NCBI GenBank assembly: GCA_036525295.1
Contig: DATDAQ010000114.1
Coordinates: 1 to 7,449, forward strand
DNA: 7,449 bases
Direction of reading: 5' to 3'
From: VRUE01 sp036525295
Lineage (GTDB): Bacteria > Actinomycetota > Thermoleophilia > Solirubrobacterales > 70-9
The notes below the pieces were generated by a model that saw only the letters and a program-made list of their open reading frames with translations, did no database searches and was not told the DNA's origin. The number at the start of each line of letters is the position of its first letter. Within the stretch, counting starts at the first letter, position 1. A program made the position numbers and the translations under genes. Below, piece by piece: positions 4,946 through 7,449 of the stretch.

Positions 4946-6084
4946 ATGCCGGCTTCCCTCGTCTCCTTTGAAGAAGCGCTTGCTCTGGGCGAGCTGACCG
5001 ACCACGAGGGGATCGGCGACCTGGTCGAGCGTGCCTGGAAGGTGCGCCAGGAGAACTTCGGTGACTCGACCGACATGTGCTCGCTGGTCAACGCCAAGTC
5101 CGGCGGATGCGCCGAGGACTGCGGCTTCTGCGCCCAGTCGCGCTACGCCGAGGCCGACACGCCGATGCACGCGATGATGGAGCCCGAGCAGATCCTCGAG
5201 CACGCCAAGGCAGCCGAGGCGGCCGGCGCGCATCGCTTCTGCATGGTCACCCAGGGCCAAGGCCTCTCCAAGCGCGACTTCGAGAAAATCCTCGAAGGCA
5301 CGAAGCTGGTTGCCGAGCAGACCAACCTGAAGCGCTGCGCCTCAATTGGCCACATGTCGGGCGATCGGGCGAAGAAACTGCGCGAGGCGGGGATCCAGCG
5401 CGTCCATCACAACGTCGAGACCGCGCGCTCCTACTACCCGGAGGTCTCGACCACGGTCCGCTACGAGGGCCGGCTGCGGACGATCGACGCGGTCAAGGAG
5501 GCCGGCCTGGAGACCTGTGTCGGCGGCATCCTCAACCTCGGCGAGTCGCCGCGCCAGCGGGTCGAGATGGCCTTCGAGCTCTCCGAGCTCGACCCGACCT
5601 CGGTCCCGATCAACCTGCTCAACCCGCGCGAGGGGACCAAGTTCGGCGACCGGCCGCTGATGGACGCCTGGGAGGTCGTCAAGTGGGTGGCGATCTTCCG
5701 CCTGATCATCCCCGGCGCTCTTTTCCGGCTCTGCGGAGGGCGGGTCGAGAACCTCGGCGACCTGCAGCCGCTGGCGGTCAAGGCGGGGCTGAACGGCGTG
5801 ATGATGGGGAACTTCCTCACCACCCTCGGCGCCGAGCCCGAGGACGACCGGGCGATGTTCGAGGAGCTGGGGCTGAACGTGGCTCGCCAGCCCGACAACG
5901 GCGCCAACCCCCGCCCCGACAACCGCGACGGCTGGCTAGAGGGCGAGGCACCCTCGACGCCGATCGACGAGCTGATCGATCGCCAGGACGAGGCCAATTT
6001 CTGGGATCCCTCGACCCAGCTGCGTGTGATCAAGAAGGCCAAGAAGCCCCCTCCGTACCCGGCTTCGAGCACCGCTTCGGCTGC

Positions 6085-6088
<4 letters not shown>
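4946..6088 (+). CDS. bioB: Biotin synthase (radical SAM)
   Basis: This enzyme inserts sulfur into dethiobiotin to make biotin, using two SAM-dependent radical steps. The radical-SAM [4Fe-4S] motif is GGCAEDCGFC (53-62: C55, C59, C62). The ligands of the sulfur-donating [2Fe-2S] cluster are all present by alignment with E. coli BioB: C99 (HRFCMV), C131 (KRCASIG), C191 (TCVGGI) and R261 (LFRLCGGR). HHNVETARSYY (154-164) corresponds to the conserved YNHNLDTS region. At 380 residues it is some 30 longer than typical BioB. The extra sequence is a C-terminal tail (about 325-380) with FWDPSTQLRVIKKAKK followed by a Pro/Ser/Ala end. ATG 4946 follows an in-frame stop closely and has no Shine-Dalgarno, so the mRNA may be leaderless. 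The stop overlaps the bioF start by 4 nt (ATGA), indicating translational coupling. The upstream palindrome array may control it. Confidence 0.97.
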
Positions 6089-7272
<1,184 letters not shown>

Positions 7273-7274
7273 GC

Positions 7275-7449
7275 TTGCAGGGCGTGTTCGTCACAGGCAC
7301 GAGCACCGAGGTCGGCAAGACCGTGGTCGCTGCCGTCATCGCCCACACCCTCGCGGCCGAAGGCAACAAGGTCTCCGTCTTCAAGCCCGCCGTCACCGGC
7401 CTCGACCCCGAACAGCCCGCCGACGGGCCGAAATCCGGACCACGGGTCC
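7275..7449 (+). CDS. bioD: Dethiobiotin synthetase, N-terminal part (cut by window edge)
   Basis: This is the ATP-dependent enzyme that carboxylates and cyclises 7,8-diaminopelargonate to dethiobiotin. About 58 residues are visible. They begin GVFVTGTSTEVGKT, with the family P-loop GTSTEVGKT and the expected downstream VSVFKPAVTG, whose Lys is a conserved BioD active-site residue. I chose TTG 7275, 2 nt after the bioF stop, because it gives a normal N-terminus. GTG 7284, three codons later and just behind AGGG, is the alternative. The frame stays open to the last base, so the gene continues to the right. The step before it (BioA) is not in the window. Confidence 0.92.
   Translation, partial: MQGVFVTGTSTEVGKTVVAAVIAHTLAAEGNKVSVFKPAVTGLDPEQPADGPKSGPRV

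Noticed and set aside
5077..6084. A long upstream extension of the bioF frame inside bioB
   Set aside because: The extension is Arg/Gly-rich and lies in another frame over well-conserved bioB; BioF homology begins at the ATGA overlap at 6085.

Overview
This GC-rich window (visibly G/C-biased third codon positions, GTG and TTG starts, 4-bp start/stop overlaps, little Shine-Dalgarno signal) looks like chromosomal DNA of a high-GC actinobacterium. The style of the secreted hypothetical protein and of the gene neighbourhoods makes me think of the Thermoleophilia/Solirubrobacterales side of the phylum. That placement is a guess from memory, not something the window proves.

Layout. Bases 1-261 are non-coding and hold two very strong nested hairpins. 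A minus-strand pair follows: a family 2 glycosyltransferase (1785-1099) and, 30 nt after it, a secreted four-cysteine protein of unknown function (1068-262). An 85-nt divergent spacer with a 45-nt palindrome separates them from a tightly packed plus-strand operon: a free-standing 69-residue biotinyl carrier (1871-2080), a crotonase-fold enzyme (2088-2894) and an HhH-GPD DNA glycosylase (2891-3523). A convergent minus-strand AAA+/STAND-type ATPase (4735-3533) ends 9 nt from the glycosylase. Its upstream region is AT-rich and holds a regular array of about five 21-bp palindromic units (4758-4868). On the other side of the array the biotin operon bioB-bioF-bioD starts at 4946 and runs off the right edge inside bioD.

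How the genes fit together. BioF makes 7-keto-8-aminopelargonate from pimeloyl thioester and alanine, BioD closes the ureido ring to give dethiobiotin, and BioB inserts sulfur to give biotin. The biotinyl carrier upstream is a likely consumer of that biotin, and the crotonase next to it suggests acyl-CoA carboxylation/decarboxylation chemistry. bioA, bioC/bioH and a biotin ligase are not visible.

The main non-gene signals are (i) the palindrome array between the ATPase and bioB, with unit starts 23, 22, 23 and 22 nt apart, which I do not recognise as a known operator; and (ii) the two hairpins at the left end. When each is read on the strand of the gene it would follow, they share one architecture: arm with CCCTCCCCA, inner hairpin, unpaired GAGT, arm with TGGGGAGGG. 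This suggests an oriented, recurring 3'-end element.
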